A DNA stretch of 64,000 nucleotides. Source: Pararge aegeria (taxonomy: Eukaryota; Arthropoda; Insecta; Lepidoptera; Nymphalidae). This document shows positions 29,001 to 37,009 of this stretch, one piece after another. The notes beneath the pieces were generated by a model. That model did not search any database. It had not been told where the DNA came from and saw nothing but the letters and a program-made list of their open reading frames with translations. The number at the start of each line of letters is the position of its first letter. Position 1 is the stretch's first letter. The translations under genes and the position numbers were made by a program. The stretch covers positions 14,994,701-15,058,700 of the forward strand of contig NC_053180.1 in assembly GCF_905163445.1 (NCBI RefSeq), written 5' to 3'.

Positions 29001-29437
29001 TTTACTTTATTCTATTTAAATACTAAATGAAGATTAGGTATAGGTCATTATTAAAATGAGGCGGGCTGATATTCCAAACTGCTACTTTATTGCAAAAGAT
29101 TTAGCTATAATCGTTAGGAATAAGGTAGCAGTGCTATGCAATGCTAAATCGCATTATGATCTGAAATGCTAAATCGGTGTTTCGATGCTCTGAAAGAGGA
29201 AGCCTTTGGGCCAGCAGTGCGTTAATAAGCAGACGATGCTCATGCGTTTATTCAAAGAATGAAAATAGAAAAAGTAGATAATATTTAAAATGTTTTTTCA
29301 CAGGTGAACACCCAGCTGCGATGCAGCATGGAAATGCGAACACCGCTTCACCCTGTGCACTGTCAGTTAATCTCCTCATTTCTCTGTATTGCACACTTGC
29401 TACTCTCTACACGAACACAGTGGACGGCTTCAGATGA
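2811..29437 (+). CDS. dpr: dpr-family Ig-superfamily cell-surface protein, 3' part of gene (5 exons)
   Basis: Join of 2811-2888, 3791-3923, 24761-24880, 26968-27165 and 29304-29437: 663 nt, 220 codons plus stop, with no internal stop and matching intron phases. The product has the second part of an Ig1 domain (VSWIRKRDLHIL, DAGIYECQVNTEPKMS with the Ig1 second cysteine), then a full Ig2 (SLTCIL, IFWYKG, DSGNYSCVP), then GEHPAAMQ and a hydrophobic C-terminal stretch. These blocks are diagnostic of the Dpr family, two-Ig neuronal surface proteins that pair with DIP proteins in synaptic partner recognition. The hydrophobic tail could be a GPI-attachment signal or a membrane anchor. The signal peptide and first Ig1 strands are missing because the gene begins upstream of the window. 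The family is secure; I do not assign a numbered paralogue. The NTEPKMS linker and GPHDLG...FWYKG segment suggest a dpr1-5-like subgroup from memory only. Confidence 0.93.
3103..3392 (-). mobile_element. Lep1-like Helitron-N (non-autonomous), degenerate
   Basis: The + strand begins actagctcttacccgcgact and continues cgtctgcgtttgattttg. On the - strand this is the CTAG|T 3' end expected of a Helitron. The other end is eroded. Compare the better copy at 42775-43182. Confidence 0.65.
3791..3923 (+). CDS. dpr: dpr exon B: end of Ig1
   Basis: Acceptor tcatttctag and donor gtaagt bound 133 nt: 44 codons plus one base (G), so it leaves phase 1. Encodes ENWTLQIKFPQERDAGIYEC and then the NTEPKMS segment and LNVV. 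The DAGIYEC motif is the F-strand tyrosine corner with the second Ig1 cysteine. The intron before it is 902 nt. The intron after it is 20,837 nt and holds most of the transposons in the first half of the window. Confidence 0.96.
3924..5559. other. Intron sequence with few landmarks
   Basis: A SINE-A-like scrap at about 3956-4035 (gttcgatcctcggcatgcac) is followed by AT-rich sequence and a short tandem tract (caaaacat x3, about 4388-4412). I see no exon. Confidence 0.5.
5560..6075 (+). pseudogene. Decayed LINE reverse-transcriptase fragment
   Basis: Broken frames translate to pieces typical of Jockey/CR1-type RT: EKLILNEILNQFNENDYMHP, then NSYLNDRLQKVDVNG, then an SVPEGSASGPFLFLI block corresponding to VPQGSILGPLLFLI, then ISELP. 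Stops and frameshifts separate the pieces, so it is a dead relic. It belongs to a different LINE family from the one at 11350-16100. Confidence 0.75.
6697..6819. mobile_element. Palindromic MITE-like element
   Basis: Left arm from 6697 (cttatatagcgttcatgag...) is complementary with few mismatches to the right arm ending at 6819 (...catgaatgctatataag). A nested tttcca/tggaaa repeat lies inside. Long imperfect terminal inverted repeats with no coding potential suggest a foldback or MITE; I could not define a target duplication. Confidence 0.6.
6820..8228. other. Intron sequence with a possible tRNA-like SINE scrap
   Basis: A B-box-like ggttcgattcccagc occurs at about 7386-7401. The rest is AT-rich. 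The 71-codon frame at 7953-8168 is hydrophobic by base composition and has no recognisable domain. Confidence 0.4.
8229..8380 (-). mobile_element. Helitron-N-like fragment
   Basis: Contains cccgcctacttcgttcgcgt and the following 'ctcgtgggaac...tatgttactc' body found in lepidopteran Helitron-N-type repeats. Only part of the element remains. Confidence 0.5.
8497..8942 (-). mobile_element. Lep1-like Helitron-N, near full length
   Basis: Starts with cccgcgacttcgtctgcgtt and ends with catttataatattagtaggg. The body is closely similar to 42775-43182: both carry gggcaaaattaaacacatat, 'aaaataattatttaaatcgg' and 'cttccaagaat'. Confidence 0.75.
8935..8962. repeat. Short (GGGATA)n tract at a Helitron end
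   Basis: Four copies of the hexamer gggata directly abut the element end. Confidence 0.85.
9061..9207 (+). repeat. Unclassified dispersed repeat, copy 1
   Basis: Shares an extended diverged similarity with 16511-16656: both have 'aacttcc..tcttaatcttga', then 'attgttcg.aaa', then 'cggcgacattac', then 'cctgg.atctt' in the same order. Family not recognised. Confidence 0.7.
9237..9285. repeat. Perfect 22-bp hairpin
   Basis: Arms 9237-9258 and 9264-9285 are exact reverse complements around the 5-nt loop aagta; the arm core is atgtaacaaaacttt. Confidence 0.93.
9331..9475 (-). mobile_element. Helitron-N-like fragment, second subfamily
   Basis: The 'accaaaaatcaagtcaactg' and 'gcttggttagggc' segments recur at 57935-57985. 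It ends in ctttcgcatttataaagatg. Confidence 0.5.
9476..10978. other. AT-rich intron sequence
   Basis: The open frames at 10288-10558 overlap on opposite strands and show no domain. I see no exon or classified repeat. Confidence 0.45.
10979..11266 (-). repeat. tRNA-derived SINE, family B, with AAAT tail
   Basis: Near-complete copy: head gacggccgactggcgcagtt on the - strand, B-box-like gtgggttcgattcccacagc, body ending 'gtgtgtattgttgtagtata' and a long (TTTA)n tail seen as (AATA)n at 10979-11020. The three overlapping open frames within it are read-throughs of the SINE. Confidence 0.9.
11558..14432 (-). pseudogene. LINE ORF2: APE endonuclease and reverse transcriptase, one frameshift
   Basis: Starts at ATG 14432 (MEKLSNMNIVHQN). 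Endonuclease motifs in order: HQN (11-13), ITEHW (38-42), YRPP (112-115), GDFN (144-147), CLDN and SDH (207-209). Reverse-transcriptase motifs: YRPISILPALSKVFEK, EQYGFTKGRST, FCDLSKAFDCVDH, GVPQGSILGPILFLVYINDL and the catalytic FADD (671-674). The first frame ends at 12288 in NAKKN, inside a nine-A run (T at 12292-12300). The adjacent frame from 12304 continues with TKCVEF to IDEFLNDKVAW and a stop at 11558, the usual C-terminal domain. One extra A explains the break. Confidence 0.9.
14444..16068 (-). pseudogene. LINE ORF1: coiled-coil plus SGNH-like protein, one frameshift
   Basis: The first ATG gives MVPTMLTRR; the open frame extends upstream to 16098 only through a TTG. The N-terminal two-fifths is rich in heptad-like Leu/Glu/Lys segments (coiled coil). 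The C-terminal part has NVIFLLGDSLN, the GDS nucleophile motif of SGNH hydrolase-like domains known from CR1-type ORF1 proteins. The frame stops at 14674 just after AVFIL, but the sequence continues in the adjacent frame with NKFISPLLLTRDTFYLSKK to a stop at 14444. That tail is what the end of such a domain looks like, so a one-base loss near 14680 in a T-run has split one ORF. Confidence 0.8.
16099..16510. other. AT-rich sequence, possibly LINE 5' flank
   Basis: The 5' end of the LINE may extend into this stretch, but I see no boundary or target duplication. Confidence 0.35.
16511..16656 (+). repeat. Unclassified dispersed repeat, copy 2
   Basis: Diverged copy of 9061-9207 in the same orientation; shares 'cggcgacactacgttgcaat' with the first copy's cggcgacattacactgcgtt. 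Confidence 0.7.
16657..17292. other. AT-rich intron sequence
   Basis: The 80-codon frame at 16979-17221 has no recognisable domain or homologue that I know; nothing else is visible. Confidence 0.4.
17293..17370 (+). repeat. Short dispersed repeat, copy 1
   Basis: Shares gatacaagagaaaaccaatt and a following 'gattrctcag...tcactggytatcracttrrg' block with 20241-20319. Family not recognised. Confidence 0.65.
17371..18004. other. Intron sequence with a Helitron-like scrap
   Basis: At about 17710-17755 'gccctgcgtcttcgcccgag' resembles the eroded end of a Helitron-N. Otherwise nothing is recognised. Confidence 0.35.
18005..18275. other. CpG-rich island of unknown origin in an AT-rich intron
   Basis: Markedly richer in G+C and CpG than its surroundings (for example ccgcgttcgacatcggtctc). 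Long open frames run through it on both strands (17963-18268 and 17982-18293), as expected where stop codons are rare; neither shows a family motif. It could be the promoter-like part of a DNA transposon, by analogy with the CpG-rich block at 47400-47530, or a promoter of an internal transcript. Confidence 0.4.
18430..18770 (-). mobile_element. Helitron-N-like fragment
   Basis: Contains the 'gtttgctgctgtc.gctgagg' start and the 'aaataattatataaatcggttatcatt' and 'cccctctcccaaaggaactg' blocks shared with the copies at 8497-8942 and 42775-43182. Confidence 0.65.
18771..20240. other. AT-rich intron sequence
   Basis: Only a short piece at 19971-19995 (agtgtttttacctacacttt) is recognisable; it matches the arms of the inverted repeat at 43185-43284. 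No exon is seen. Confidence 0.4.
20241..20319 (+). repeat. Short dispersed repeat, copy 2
   Basis: Same family as 17293-17370 and in the same orientation, about 2.95 kb downstream. Confidence 0.65.
20605..20690 (+). mobile_element. LINE 3'-end fragment
   Basis: 'ggttgcctggcagatatgtc' followed by 'agctataagaccgccttttg' is the eroded form of the 3' UTR motif that also occurs at 54215-54245 and 55400-55445 (agcgataaggccgcc). Confidence 0.6.
20943..21310. repeat. GC-rich unclassified segment, probable repeat
   Basis: A 350-bp block richer in G+C than its flanks, containing 'gtccaataatataatgacca' and a local cagcgtg/cagcgca tandem at 21216-21258. The 69-codon minus-strand frame in it is not a recognisable protein. 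Confidence 0.4.
21500..21690 (+). repeat. tRNA-derived SINE, family A, 5'-truncated
   Basis: Retains aacggtgaaggaaaacatcg, tctccataatgttctcaacg and the 'gcccagtagtggaccggtaatggttga' end. The tRNA-like head is missing. Confidence 0.85.
21691..21788. repeat. Imperfect (GAT)n microsatellite at a SINE tail
   Basis: About 95 bp of gatgatgat with interruptions, starting exactly where the SINE ends. The Asp-rich 94-codon frame across it is only translated microsatellite. Confidence 0.9.
22350..22562 (-). mobile_element. Helitron-N-like fragment
   Basis: Begins gttgcctgcattcttcgtcc and ends ttacaacattagtatggatt, the eroded counterparts of the two Lep1-like ends. Confidence 0.55.
22563..24074. other. 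Intron sequence with minor repeat scraps
   Basis: At 22836-22945 a GC-richer stretch (cagtggtcgcttggtaggga onward) may be an old repeat. At 23820-23965 there is a minus-strand SINE-like scrap with 'accgagaatcgaaccaggat'. No exon is seen. Confidence 0.4.
24075..24205 (+). repeat. Tail of a lepidopteran interspersed repeat
   Basis: 'agatcgatttatcgcccccg' followed by 'atttcatgaagatcgttgga' and a TATATA-containing end resembles the 3' part of a common Helitron- or SINE-like repeat. Confidence 0.45.
24241..24340 (+). repeat. tRNA-derived SINE, family A, head only
   Basis: Clean head cggtgatagcctagtgggta, then 'aaggcttcggct', a B-box-like gagttcgagccacg and 'ttttcggagttatgcgcgtt'. The normal body is replaced after about 24340 by unrelated sequence. 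Confidence 0.85.
24761..24880 (+). CDS. dpr: dpr exon C: start of Ig2
   Basis: Starts after the acceptor ttttttgtgcag, completes the split Glu codon from the previous exon, and ends with one base before the donor gtaagt. Encodes KVLGPADLYVKTGSLLSLTC, then the Ig2 core tryptophan in TIFWYK. It contains the first Ig2 cysteine (SLTC) and the C-strand Trp. Confidence 0.95.
24881..26967 (+). other. dpr intron between exons C and D
   Basis: 2087 nt. No transposon is recognised with confidence. The 64-codon frame at 25862-26056 has no recognisable domain. Confidence 0.6.
26968..27165 (+). CDS. dpr: dpr exon D: remainder of Ig2
   Basis: Acceptor tttcacag; donor gtagag, a weaker match to consensus than the other three donors. 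198 nt, entering and leaving in phase 1, which keeps the frame open. Encodes GSKLIEYKE, LTSRLTIDKLLPTDSGNYSC and ASVNVHVIN. DSGNYSC carries the second Ig2 cysteine and SVNVHVIN is the G strand. Confidence 0.94.
27166..29303 (+). other. dpr intron between exon D and the terminal exon
   Basis: 2138 nt, containing the SINE-C copy at 28636-28800 and otherwise AT-rich. The minus frame at 27925-28131 is not a recognised protein. Confidence 0.6.
28636..28800 (-). repeat. SINE family C copy
   Basis: Contains gttggtgatcgcagaaggtg and a 'ctgccctctctccgttttattccctaagtcgc' core. The same arrangement, with 'gctgctgtccgtttttcatt' and 'tagtcgtctcgtacgacacc', is better preserved at 33935-34105. Confidence 0.7.
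29304..29437 (+). CDS. dpr: dpr terminal exon: GEHPAAMQ linker and hydrophobic tail
   Basis: Acceptor ttttttcacag, then 134 nt to TGA. Encodes GEHPAAMQHGNANTASP, a block conserved right after Ig2 in Dpr proteins, and then a moderately hydrophobic segment (ALSVNLLISLYCTLATLY) ending TNTVDGFR. The tail fits a short GPI-attachment signal or anchor; the polar last residues make a classic GPI signal uncertain. AATAAA occurs at 29444-29449, seven bases after the stop, and more follow, so the polyadenylation site cannot be fixed from sequence. Confidence 0.92.
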
Positions 29438-32400
29438 AAGTTAAATAAAATAATAAATTGAAAATTGTAAATTATATAGATTATTTCGTTAGTATTTGGC
29501 GTGAAACGTTTAGTGTTAAAAAACTAAAAATAACCGTAAACAGTTGTGAATTTAATTGTTAATACAACAGATTGTGAACAATTTTCACAAGAGGGTTCCA
29601 AAAAAACAGGTTCACGATACAGCACAAACTTCTAAATATAAATGCTCATTTTAAACATTAAACGTTTCGCATTGAATCGACGTCAGATTGTAAAAAAAAA
29701 ACATTTTGTATGGAAATAAAACTTGCAGAGCCATACTCGAAATTATTCTTTATACAAGACGATTTAATTAACGATGATTCTGTCAAAACGTCTGTCTGTA
29801 TCTTGTGTTAAAAAATTATATTATTTTAATTATGTTGGCGTTGTCTGTGATATAATACCCAAGCAGAGGATTACCATTTATTAAAATAAAATGTATGAGA
29901 AGGGTATGGCTAGGATTTATTTGATTACAGCTGCCAAGTGTCATTCTTATTCTGACGATTTGTTGGTTTTATTTAAATACAAGCAAAGCCGAAAAACTAT
30001 AATATCTCTGGAAATGGTGACATTTTACACTCTTAGAAAAGTGACTTTAAAAAATTAAATATGAAAGTTGTATTATGTAACACTAATGAAAATATTAATG
30101 CATTCAGCTCATTTCTACCTGTTTGATCGAAACTGAAAACTGGATGGATTGAAAAAGTTGCCGATGTAAGACAAACAAATAGTCACCGTGTTTAGTATAA
30201 CATGTTTCATATGAATCGGTATAACATCCCAACTAAATCGCTTAAAGTATAGCCGTCTATCTAAATACAATGATAAGGCGCGCAACAGACAAATAGATAT
30301 GATTCAAATTCCGAATGAAAAAAAAAATGTGAAATCTTCTTATCTATAAGTTATTTTTATTTATCAAATGTTTTATACTTTTCCTGAAGTACGGCTCTGT
30401 CTTAAGTACGCGAGTGATTTTAAAAGCGATTGTCAATAATATTAAAATAGAAAATGATTTAATGAAAATGATTTCATAAAAATGAAATAATTTTATAAAT
30501 ATTGAAGTGAAATAATGTTATGATAATTTATAGTATCAGTCGATATAGGTATAGATTTTAATAGATTTTTCATTATTTTCATGGTCGAATCTTATCAGAC
30601 TGAGTATAATAATAAGTTAGAATCGAAATTTGTGTATAATTTGACCTCGTCTCAATTTTTTTTCAATCATAAATTTCTGATTTCTCCGTTCACTTACGAA
30701 ATATATTTAACCGACTTAAAAAGAGTAACAACACACTTCCTAATTTCGATCATAAGCTTTGTTACTCTTAAGCTTTCTTACTCCATAACTTGTACCATTT
30801 CTGTTACTTTTTTAAATATACTTTGTTGATGCTGCCATTTAAAGGGTCTTGAATATTTACTTTAGAAGCTGCCTTAAATCAAAAGAAATAAATATTATAT
30901 GAACCCCAACCTGATAAAGCATCAGGTGTCCTAGATATTATAAGCCATATAATATTTACTGGTATTTGGTTTCGTAAAATATAAACATGACACTAAAATT
31001 ACTTAAGTATTATTTAACGGTAACCAAAGACGGATCAATAAGAGTTCAACCGCCAAAGTCAATCTATATGGTATTTTCAGGTTAGGTTTATTTAATTTTT
31101 CAGGCATGTTTTTTATATCAAAACGAAAACAGTACGAAGGATTCAATTTGAATGGGTTCGGGAGCTAAGCCCATACTCATACCCTCGACCTTATGTTCCT
31201 TAGAGCTGGTGTTGTGACAACTTCGGAAGTCGTATATAATGCGCTCATGTGTTTAAACTTAGCTAGCGCGATAGGGTCTTCCGTTTTCCATGTTGTGTTA
31301 ATCACTTTTTAGGTATTATTTACACTTTATAGATAGCTATAGTAGGTATGATTATTTTAGTTTTAAGATTAATTTAGATTATTCTGGTGACTTGGGTAAT
31401 TTAAATAAGGTTTAAATACAATAATGAATATAACTTTTGTACTTATATCCACAATACGTCAGAACTTTTTACCAAATTTAACCAAATTTTCTTTAAAAGA
31501 AGGAAGAAGGTTCAAAGAGTATTTGCTTGTACAGCCATAGGCATACTTAATAACAACTGAAATTGTCTACCGACTGTATTCAAAGTATTATTTTAATTTA
31601 TGAAACAAAAGGTAAGATGAACATAAAAATAATGAGATACCCGATAGCATGGTTAAAAATAATCGCTATTTCCTTTATCCTGTTTCTTTGCAAAGAGTAA
31701 TGTCAAAATATATTTTACAGGCAGTAATGATTTATTATTATTACAGTTAAATATAACCGTTGAAATTATTCCCGTTGTTTAAAGTAAAATAGACACATTC
31801 CGATTCGAATGAGCTTAAAGAAATCTATCATTTTGAATGAATTTTAATTCAATAATGTAATAAGTATTCGGTAATATAATTTAAGGTGCATTCACATCAG
31901 ACGTCATGGGTAAGGGCCTACTCAAATAATAAAATACCTTACCGCGTGGCCGTAGTGCTGCACCCATCAGACATGTTTATTTGGCGTATATAATAAATAT
32001 ATGTAGTTGGCAATTTTGGTATACAATTGTTATTTTCATCTTCTAAATACTTCTTATATTTGGAATAAGCCGCGCTGCTCTTACTTAGAACATGATGACT
32101 TATTGAAATGCGCCTTTAATCTATTATTTTTAAAATTTATTATATAAGAAATTTGCACACGTTAATTAATAAAGAAATCATAAAACTTATAACATAAAAT
32201 AGTATTAAAATTATGGACCTACTCACAAACAATAAAACCAAATTATAAAAGCAGTATTTTACACTAAATTAGTGAAATTATAAAGGTGAATTTTCTGTAA
32301 ATATTATCTATGTTAACAATGTTAATAAATTAAACCACTGAATACTGTTCAACATAGCACCAAAGTTTAATTGTAGTTAATTTGCTAGAGGATTATTATT

Positions 32401-33059
32401 AGAATTATTTATTAAATTGTAAGATAATTTGTAAATATAATGTACATAGTAAATTTTTAATAATATAATATTATAATTTACGGTAACATTGTTTTTGCAC
32501 TCATCGAATGAAATGGAAATTTTAATTATGAAAATAAAGTAGGCAGTAACAGAGAAGGGTTATGTAACAAATAGATTTAAGGTAAACTTTGACAAATAAA
32601 TATAGTAAATATTTTTACTGACTTTTATTATTCATTCGATAGTCTATCAAGCGGTATAGCTGAACTAAATAACATTACATACTTAATTAATTATTTAAAG
32701 TACAATAATTACCATTGTGAAAAGGTACGTATATTCACAAATAAAAATGTTAAGTTCAAAATAGCAATACCAAAACAATAAACTGAGTAAGCTTCAGGCA
32801 GCCGCTTAGGTCTGCGAAAATATTACAACGCAACATTTAAATGAGTTTAAGAGATCTCTACCAGTGACTCTAGGCAGTAGTAGAGTTTGAGAGAGGAAGA
32901 GAATTTTTTGCTACAGTAATAAAAACAAGAAACATACACATGTATATATTACATATAAATAAATAACAAAAAAATATAATTATAAAATATCTTTTACAAC
33001 TAATTACAGCCCTAGTGCGGATATTATGTGGAGTTTAAATGCGTTTGGAAATATTACAC
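29438..33059. other. dpr 3' flank, AT-rich
   Basis: Immediately after the stop are several AATAAA-like signals, so part of this is probably 3' UTR. I see no exon. The 82-codon frame at 30581-30829 is hydrophobic by composition and shows no domain. Confidence 0.5.
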
Positions 33060-33240
33060 AGTATTCTCAGGTATTCCGGGTTTCCTCACGGTGTTTTCCA
33101 TCGCCGTTAAAACAAGCGATATTTTAGTTACTTAAATTAAAAACGAACGTAACTCCGCAGTTAGAGATACGAGTATGTGATGGGGATCGAACTTGCTTCC
33201 CCGAAAAGCACCTAAAGCCCTTAACACTATCACCGCTCTG
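33060..33240 (-). repeat. tRNA-derived SINE, family A
   Basis: Minus-strand order: tRNA-like head at 33240, 'gatccccatc' near the B box, gtaactaaaatatcgcttgt, then 'aacggcgatggaaaacaccgtgaggaaaccc'. Confidence 0.8.
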
Positions 33241-33257
33241 AATATATGACCGATCTA

Positions 33258-33260
<3 letters not shown>

Positions 33261-33290
<30 letters not shown>
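33261..33290. repeat. (TA)15 microsatellite
   Basis: Thirty uninterrupted bases of alternating T and A, just downstream of a SINE-A copy. Confidence 0.95.
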
Positions 33291-33293
<3 letters not shown>

Positions 33294-33934
33294 GAGTAGT
33301 CTCTAATTTAACCTCGTAGACTCTAATCTCGTTAACCGAAGTAAAAAAAATACAAAAAATATATTCGGGGACGAAATACTTGAAACATTGCGGGTTCGGC
33401 CACGGATAAAAAAATACACAGTATCTACTTATAACAAATAGTACTCTGAGTTCGTTGCCAACTTAATAAAAAAAATACCGACATCGATATAAACTATAAA
33501 CAGAGATATTATTTTTTAAAAAATACTGCAAGGTAAGTGTTTCAAAGGCCTGCTGTTAGAATTTTCTTCAGTATTTTACCTACTGGTTGGTAAACAACAT
33601 TAAAGCTTTAAGATGGCAATAATTACAATATCAAAGATTTAGTTAAGTATGTTATAGTTATTGTTTGCCGCATTCTGAAAACCGCAAGTTTATGCTATTA
33701 TATATAATACATGCTATTCGCAAAATATAGGCAAATATATACGGATTTATATTCAAAAGACAGCAAAGTCTCGTAATAAAATAGTATCATAAAACCCTCA
33801 ATATAGTCCCCATATCCGATAAGCTACGTACGCTATTTGAAAATATAATGCCGAATAATATGGAATCTTAAACAGTCAGCTTGGTTCTACAGGGAACTTC
33901 TAAAATCAAGTACATACGTCATCAATAGCCTATA

Positions 33935-34105
33935 ACAGTTCACTACTGGACTTAAGACCTCTCCCAACCAGAGGGTTGGCCCAATCACCACGCTGGGCAG
34001 ATGGTAGTAGAAGAACGCTGCTGTCCGTTTTTCATTATATTCTCTTAGTCGTCTCGTACGACACCCGCGGAACGAAGAGCGGTGATGATATTCGATGATG
34101 GTGAA
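33935..34105 (-). repeat. SINE family C, better-preserved copy
   Basis: Contains cactactggacttaagacct, 'ccaatcaccacgctgggcag' and 'tagtcgtctcgtacgacacc', the three blocks that define this family here. The minus frame at 33887-34123 is a read-through of it. Confidence 0.8.
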
Positions 34106-34384
34106 CTGAATGCAGTTCATCAATTATTAGTTGTTTTTCTTTTTGTCTAGATTTACCATAGTACTTAAATATGTACTAATTGTGTTCGTTTGTTTTTTTT
34201 CTTTTTTTTTATTTGTTTTCTAATTTTTAATTAAAATTCCTAACTTTTAATTTATTTATAAAATAACGCAACGGGCGATGCTGTTATTTGCTCAGTTTGA
34301 TATTGGAGCAGAATGAAAAATTGCCCATAAAGAGGTTGCCAAAAGCTGAGTTTATTAATAAAGTGGTAATTGCTTAGTTCAATA

Positions 34385-34525
34385 TTAATGAATAAATGAA
34401 TGAATACACTTTTATTGTGCACCAAAGAAAAAAAGTAGTTACAGAGATATAAATACGGAATAAGAGAGTATATTTTGGTGGCCTTATCGCTACATAGAGA
34501 TTTCTTCAAGGCAACCAAAGGCGTA
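34385..34525 (-). mobile_element. LINE 3'-end fragment
   Basis: 'ggtggccttatcgctacata' and 'gatttcttcaaggcaaccaaagg' are the reverse complement of the 3' UTR at 55400-55445. It ends at an AATGAATG tract (34388-34404). Confidence 0.8.
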
Positions 34526-35189
34526 AATATGGTAATAAAAATGCGACTATCTTGAATTAATTTTATTAAACATAGCTAACAACAACTTTGAACTATTAAA
34601 AATCGATCCATCCATCGGTAGCTACGATGTCACAGAAAAACACACGCACACATTCACAGACACATCAAAATAACAATGAGTATGTAGTTTTTGCGTTAGA
34701 GGTAAAAAACAAAATATTTAGGCAATTTTTATAATAGGCAAAGCTAATATAATAAAAGCATAATAATATGTTTCCAAATTCAAAAGCTGGGTCTAGCTGT
34801 CATTGAATTCAATAACCTCCTACTTACAAGAGCGCACTTCAAAGCGCTAGAAGGGACGGCAAATCGATGCAGTCAAATCACAGATATTATTACACAAATT
34901 GCATGCAATCTGAATATCATACGTACACCATACATATAAATGTCCATCTCAGATCACTTAACATTGATTATGCATTCGTTTAACGTACTCTGCTGCTATA
35001 GTAGTAGCTGGTATAGTATTACGAGAACATAAACTCATATAATATATATTAAGAACTTGTGTCTCGCCATCATGAAGCAGTATAAAACAACGTAATCATT
35101 AGTTATGAATAACTATACCTGTTTTTGAAGTGAAACTTCTTTAGAATCATTGTGCCTTCAAACCGGATGCAACGGAAAAACTACAGGTA
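34526..35189. other. AT-rich intergenic sequence
   Basis: No gene or repeat recognised; a cacaca-rich stretch lies at about 34635-34665. Confidence 0.4.
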
Positions 35190-35630
35190 AGGGACACAAA
35201 TACAAAAATGTATAGGATTCAGTCGGCGAGAGAGTGAGATAGAACCAGAAAGAAGAAAGTTTTAGTATACGGGTGTTGTTTGTTCATGAAATTTTATTTG
35301 AGTCAATCATATCTTTGATAAAAGAACTTTAAAATTATACAAAAAACTAAAGTTAAAAAAAAAAAACGCGCACGCAATGCACTATTGAGTTATATTGTAT
35401 TGCTTTATCTTATAATAATTATTGAAGGGAAATTAGAACTGTTGTGATATTAAACTAGATGTAACGCAATGCTTCAAGAAAGAGACAGATTTATAGACAC
35501 ATGTATGGGGAATGAGATAGAATACATGACACATATTGTTTCGTATTTAAGTTACCAATGAAACCGAATAAAATCCAGATAAAGAAACAAACACATAAAT
35601 GTATAGGACAGAGTGAGATAGAAAACATAT
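35190..35630. repeat. Three dispersed copies of a ~50-bp unit
   Basis: Copies at about 35192-35245, 35478-35525 and 35580-35628 share an 'acaaataca..aatgtatagg' start and 'gagtgagataga' end with varying erosion. Function not known. Confidence 0.6.
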
Positions 35631-35814
35631 ATACATTTTTTTACTATTCTAGTTACTATAGAAACTAAATAATAAACCTTACGTTTATCCTAATAGTTAT
35701 GATTCTCTACATCCACCTCAATCTCTCGTAGGCGATTTGCAGAAGTTACACTTCTGCCGTGTGTAAATAAATTGCACAGGATTTTTTTATAGTTATGATA
35801 AATGAACGAAGCAG

Positions 35815-36060
35815 GTGACCCGAGTAAAAAAACTATGGCCAATAACAGAGCAACACTTAAGGGTATGCAAGAACACGGTCTATAAAGTACCACTCGTGTC
35901 CATCAACCTGAGGCGTAGGTGTTAAGGCTTATATACCTGTAATAACGTAGACAACAACCCTCTAAGATCGAGACACAGCAATGTTGACTGGCAGCAGGAA
36001 AAAGCAAGACCCCGGAGAAGCTCTGGCACAATAAGCTACAATTAGCACTACTAACGTAAT
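35815..36060 (-). repeat. Unclassified interspersed repeat, copy 1
   Basis: Shares blocks in order with 46420-46790: 'ataacagagcaacac', 'gtgtccatca.', 'tatacctgtaat' and 'gacacagcaatgttgactgg'. Confidence 0.65.
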
Positions 36061-36230
36061 AGCTAGTTAATTCTTATAACTGTACGCATCAAAAAATAAA
36101 TATTCGTTACTTTGCAAGTTAAGTGATTTCGATGGTAAAGCCATGGAGTCCTTAATCTGAAACTGGATGGGTGACTTGTATAACCGACCTTTACCTTTTA
36201 TCTGTGGCAATCAGTTCATTTAAAGTTTCA

Positions 36231-36490
36231 ATAAATAATAAAATAAATATACTACTACAATACACACATCGCCAGCCAACCAAAGTAAGCATATCTCGTA
36301 TTTGTGACAGATGACTGATGAAAATAAACATAAATTCAAGAATAATATACATAAATACTTATTATATACAGGTAAACACCCAGACACCGATAAATATTCA
36401 TGCTCATCACACAAACATTTCCCACTCGTGGGAATCGTACTCATGGCCTTGTACTCAGAAAGCATGCTGCCCCACTGCACCAATCGGCCA
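36231..36490 (-). repeat. tRNA-derived SINE, family B
   Basis: Near-complete copy with the tRNA-like head ending at 36490 and an (AATA)n tail at 36231-36250. The three open frames across 36220-36545 are read-throughs of it. Confidence 0.88.
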
Positions 36491-37009
36491 GTTTATATTA
36501 CTAAAACTTAGCCAAACTTCCATTAAAGCATTGTGGGCTTATTAAGCTCGATATCTTTTTGGGAAAAAAGCTTTGCACAACTGCAGTTTTTCACCACCTT
36601 TCAAATAGCGCTTATAGAAGTAACGTTGATAATCTAAAAATATATAGTGCTACTTATATAATGAAAGATTTATATAATTTTTGTTATCAAATATCATTAA
36701 TAATAATAACACATTACCATATTATTATGCGATGCAAAATACTCAATACATATATATACGTCATGCTTAGGTGTTCGCAAATTACAATTTCGAATCCCAC
36801 TTAGCTTTGCATACGTTTAACATATTCAAGTTTGTGTACCTATTTTATTATTATTAGAATTAGTTGAAAATCTATTTTCCACGTGTGGGTGTTAACTATA
36901 ATATTATGAATATTTTCTGCGTAACACAATGTAAATATATTTATGAAAATCTTTTCGAGTTATTCTGAATATACTTTTATGTTATTTCAATGTTAAGGAG
37001 TCTACATAC
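36491..37009. other. AT-rich intergenic sequence
   Basis: No supported feature; the 81-codon frame at 36559-36804 is a chance frame in AT-rich sequence. Confidence 0.4.

Noticed and set aside
33261..33290. (TA)15 tract as a transposon target or origin
   Set aside because: A plain dinucleotide microsatellite with no flanking structure.
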